Under the pieces are notes generated by a model. It saw only the letters and a list, made by a program, of their open reading frames with translations. It was not told where the DNA came from and did no database searches. 64,000 bases of DNA from LC029 sp036676475 (GTDB lineage: Bacteria > Bacillota > Bacilli > Aneurinibacillales > RAOX-1): assembly GCA_036676475.1 (NCBI GenBank), contig JAKFCU010000092.1, positions 1 to 64,000 on the forward strand, read 5' to 3'. Below, in pieces: positions 62,501 through 64,000 of this stretch. Both the position numbers and the translations under genes were made by a program. Positions within the stretch are counted from its first letter, which is position 1; each line of letters opens with the position of its first letter.

Positions 62501-63840
62501 TCTATCGTGCCGGTACGATTGGTACAGTAGCGGATAAAACGGCCTACGGCTTTGTGAAAAAATTTGAGGAAGAAAAAGGCCTTCAGCTGAAGAACTCCGA
62601 GATTCTGAGGTTAGCCTCAGGATGTACAGGGGTTAAAAGAACGACCGGACAGCACCCAGGCGGTATCATTGTTGTTCCAAAATATACGGATATCTATGAT
62701 TTTAGTCCGATTCAGTTTCCAGCCGATGATAAGGAATCCGAATGGAAAACGACTCACTTTGATTTCCATTCCATTCACGATAACCTTTTAAAACTCGATA
62801 TTCTTGGACACGATGATCCGACGGCCATCCGCATGCTCCAAGATTTAACCGGATTGGATCCAAAAGACATTCCGGTTGATAACAAGAAAGTAATGGGGAT
62901 TTTTAGCAGTACCGAGCCTTTAGGAGTAACTTCAGAGCAAATCAAAACCAATATGGGTACGCTAGGCATTCCAGAATTCGGAACCAAATTTGTGCGACAA
63001 ATGTTAGAGGATACGAAACCTTCTACTTTTGCGGAATTAGTGCAAATTTCCGGTCTTTCGCATGGTACGGATGTTTGGCTGAATAATGCACAAGAACTCA
63101 TTCGCAAAGGAACCTGTACATTAAAAGATGTTATTGGTTGCCGGGATGATATTATGGTGTATCTTATGTATCGGGGTCTAGAACCTAGCTTGGCCTTTAA
63201 GATTATGGAGAGTGTCCGTAAAGGGAAAGGTCTTACACTGGAAATGGAAGAGGATATGAAGAAAAATAATGTACCGGATTGGTATATTTGGTCATGTAAG
63301 CAGATTAAGTACATGTTTCCTAAAGCCCATGCTACAGCATATGTACTCATGGCTGTTCGGATTGCCTTCTTTAAGGTATTTTATCCAATTGAGTACTATG
63401 CTACATACTTTACCGTACGGGCAGATGATTTTGACATTCCAACGATGATTAAAGGAAGTACAGCTATCCGCAGCAAAATAGAGGAAATTGAGCGCAAAGG
63501 AAACGATGCACCACCTAAGGAGAAGAATCTTCTAACCGTATTGGAATTGGCACTGGAAATGTGTGAACGAGGATTTCATTTTAAGAATATCGATCTTTAC
63601 CGTTCACATGCTACTCAGTTTCTTGTCGATGGGGAAGGGCTTATCCCTCCGTTTAACTCACTGCCTGGTGTAGGGACCAATGCAGCGATTAATATTGCCG
63701 ATTCAAGAGAAGCAGGGGAATTTTTATCCATTGAAGATCTTCAGCAACGTTCTAAGGTATCAAAGACGGTTCTTGAATATTTACAAGAGCAAGGCTGCTT
63801 TAAAGGGTTGCCGGAAACAAACCAACTATCCCTATTTTAA
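59548..63840 (+). CDS. polC: DNA polymerase III alpha subunit, PolC type
   Basis: 1,430 residues, normal for PolC. In order: N-terminal domain, OB fold (ITVQGQVFFAEIRELKSGRS), PHP domain (ELHLHTPMSTMDAITPVKKL), an inserted proofreading exonuclease (VVFDVETTGLS, VAHNARFDMGFVNAGY, HRAVYDAEATGHV), a second PHP part, the zinc-binding CPNC...CPQCG motif, the C-family palm with PDIDLNFSGEYQPQAHNYTK, and a helix-hairpin-helix end (FNSLPGVGTNAAINIADSR). Leading-strand replicase of low-GC Gram-positives. Precedes rimP-nusA in Bacillus. Confidence 0.98.
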   Translation: MQQWIEQKERFNLLLKQAEIPEEYQSLYFAEGMIEKLELSRQNKQWSFYIRLERLLPGLIYRAFMQRLQSAFSYIAIVDCFLSYADEIDFNYFIVEYWEYLVDELADKMSNFAASLKAAPPTYENNKLILRVTNEITQSMMRKKEVDRLISGFIYKLTGKSLPIEFKVEESEEDYLAFIEERQQEDRSRALDALVEKESETTPVLAELNQEFLIGYKIQDEPVPIKQIIEEERRITVQGQVFFAEIRELKSGRSLLTFRITDYTDSISVKIFSRDKEDLTMMQAIKEGMWVKVRGRVQFDQFARELAMEANDVNELKPKQRADTATEKRIELHLHTPMSTMDAITPVKKLINQAAKWGHPAIAITDHAGVQSFPEAFSAGQKAGIKVIYGLEANIVDDGVPIVHHPQSLDLKDATYVVFDVETTGLSVVYNTIIELAAVKMKDGEVIDRFERFANPHESLTHTIMELTGITDDMLVDAPEIDEVLRDFREFIGDGVLVAHNARFDMGFVNAGYRKMGEKELTNPVIDTLELARFHMPQLKNHRLNSLCNHLNVELVSHHRAVYDAEATGHVLWKLILKSVEREVTNLNELNDCRNSNDWMRQRPFHAILLVKNQIGLRNLYILVSKAHTEYYHRVPRIPRSELIKHKEGIIIGSGCERGELFETVMQKPLEEAEEVAKFYDYLEIQPTQYNRHLITKELVKDEEALRGINRKIVELGKKLGKPVVATGNVHYLEPHEKLYRQILISSLGGASMLKPDLLPDAHFSTTNEFMDEFSYLGEEDAYQVVIGAPHQVNDWIEEVKPIPDKLFTPEIDGANNDVEKMSYARAKSIYGDPLPELVQHRLEKELKSIIGHGFAVIYLISHKLVKKSLTDGYLVGSRGSVGSSLVATMTEITEVNPLPPHYVCPNCKHSEFMEDGSVGSGYDLPDKACPQCGTSYKKDGHDIPFETFLGFKGDKVPDIDLNFSGEYQPQAHNYTKVLFGEDYVYRAGTIGTVADKTAYGFVKKFEEEKGLQLKNSEILRLASGCTGVKRTTGQHPGGIIVVPKYTDIYDFSPIQFPADDKESEWKTTHFDFHSIHDNLLKLDILGHDDPTAIRMLQDLTGLDPKDIPVDNKKVMGIFSSTEPLGVTSEQIKTNMGTLGIPEFGTKFVRQMLEDTKPSTFAELVQISGLSHGTDVWLNNAQELIRKGTCTLKDVIGCRDDIMVYLMYRGLEPSLAFKIMESVRKGKGLTLEMEEDMKKNNVPDWYIWSCKQIKYMFPKAHATAYVLMAVRIAFFKVFYPIEYYATYFTVRADDFDIPTMIKGSTAIRSKIEEIERKGNDAPPKEKNLLTVLELALEMCERGFHFKNIDLYRSHATQFLVDGEGLIPPFNSLPGVGTNAAINIADSREAGEFLSIEDLQQRSKVSKTVLEYLQEQGCFKGLPETNQLSLF

Positions 63841-63872
63841 TAGGAAATAATAGGAAGGTCTACTCCTTGTTA

Positions 63873-63901
63873 TTGCTAGTATTTTAGGATTATGGTATAA
63901 T
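63873..63901 (+). promoter_or_regulatory. Sigma-A promoter downstream of polC
   Basis: TTGCTA at 63873-63878, a 17-base spacer and TATAAT at 63896-63901. Expected to drive the rimP-nusA operon beyond the window. Confidence 0.85.
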
Positions 63902-63934
63902 TCTTTTGGAAATACTGAGGATACACGGTGATTT

Positions 63935-63971
63935 AAGAGTGGGGAAACCCACTCTTTCGTTTTATTTTGTC
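63935..63971 (+). ncRNA. Leader hairpin probably preceding rimP
   Basis: AAGAGTGGG-GAAA-CCCACTCTT followed by TCGTTTTATTTTG. It looks like an intrinsic terminator/attenuator in the leader before rimP. A GGAGG at 63989-63993 may be the ribosome binding site of that gene. Confidence 0.6.
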
Positions 63972-64000
63972 AAGCTTTTACATATTGGAGGCCCCGTGGG

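Noticed and set aside
1..64000. tRNA or rRNA genes
   Set aside because: No cloverleaf with a GGTTCGA-type arm and CCA-like end, and no conserved rRNA segment, was seen by eye; a covariance search could still find one.

Overview
The window is bacterial chromosome from a Gram-positive, spore-former-type Bacillota (Bacillales-like). The evidence is the conserved run rpsB-tsf-pyrH-frr-uppS-cdsA-dxr-rseP-proS-polC, the Gram-positive C-family polymerase PolC, a FliY switch protein with CheC-like domains, CheC/CheD chemotaxis, the FliW-CsrA-flagellin switch, AGGAGG-type ribosome binding sites and S-layer-homology (SLH) proteins. No tRNA, rRNA or CRISPR array was seen. I do not assign a genus.

Layout. 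1-622 (minus) is the 5' part of an omega-amidase-like carbon-nitrogen hydrolase (mtnU type). 738-3474 holds an N-terminally truncated hook/rod-type protein, fliW, csrA and an intact flagellin whose leader carries a sigma-D promoter and a CsrA-type hairpin. 3501-7250 is a decaying flagellar islet: a flagellin with an inserted HExxH metallopeptidase domain (flagellinolysin type) broken by three single-base frameshifts, a frameshifted helical gene, a frameshifted yjfB-like gene, an intact flaG paralogue, a gene with an early stop, and the tail of a third flagellin followed by a second partial copy of the helical gene. 7395-13281 is a c-di-GMP-I riboswitch with terminator controlling an about 1,890-residue secreted protein with 16 Fn3-like repeats. 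13390-18135 is a graveyard of mobile DNA: IS110 fragment, group II intron and reverse transcriptase remnants, three Rpn/PDDEXK transposase copies and an integrase N-terminus.

18156-19683 (minus) is motA-motB. 19989-21281 is an ECF-type sigma factor fused to a membrane-anchored anti-sigma-like domain. A second c-di-GMP-I riboswitch controls an HD-GYP protein (21496-22792). Two large SLH surface proteins follow (23338-27456, 27579-30200); the first has a sigma-D-like promoter. 30311-31713 encodes a PilZ/YcgR protein and a lytic transglycosylase.

31805-49976 is the flagellar/chemotaxis locus: yjfB-like, yviE-like, yvyF-like, flgM, flgN, flgK, flgL, fliK, flgD, flgE, fliL, fliM, fliY, flaG, fliD, fliT-like, fliS, cheY, cheB, cheA, cheC, cheD. 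Compared with the Bacillus subtilis fla/che order it lacks fliE-fliJ before fliK, fliZPQR-flhBAFG between cheY and cheB, cheW, and sigD-swrB. 50147-63840 is the translation, lipid, isoprenoid and replication block, ending in a promoter and hairpin leader expected to precede rimP.

Together the genes describe a motile-to-sessile control region: sigma-D/FlgM and CsrA/FliW control flagellin, while c-di-GMP senses (two riboswitches, PilZ), destroys (HD-GYP) and probably controls surface adhesin production. The most unusual items are the eroded flagellinolysin, the two riboswitches with a third partial copy before an SLH gene, and the sigma/anti-sigma fusion. Protein assignments rest on recognising motifs by eye; no database search was run.
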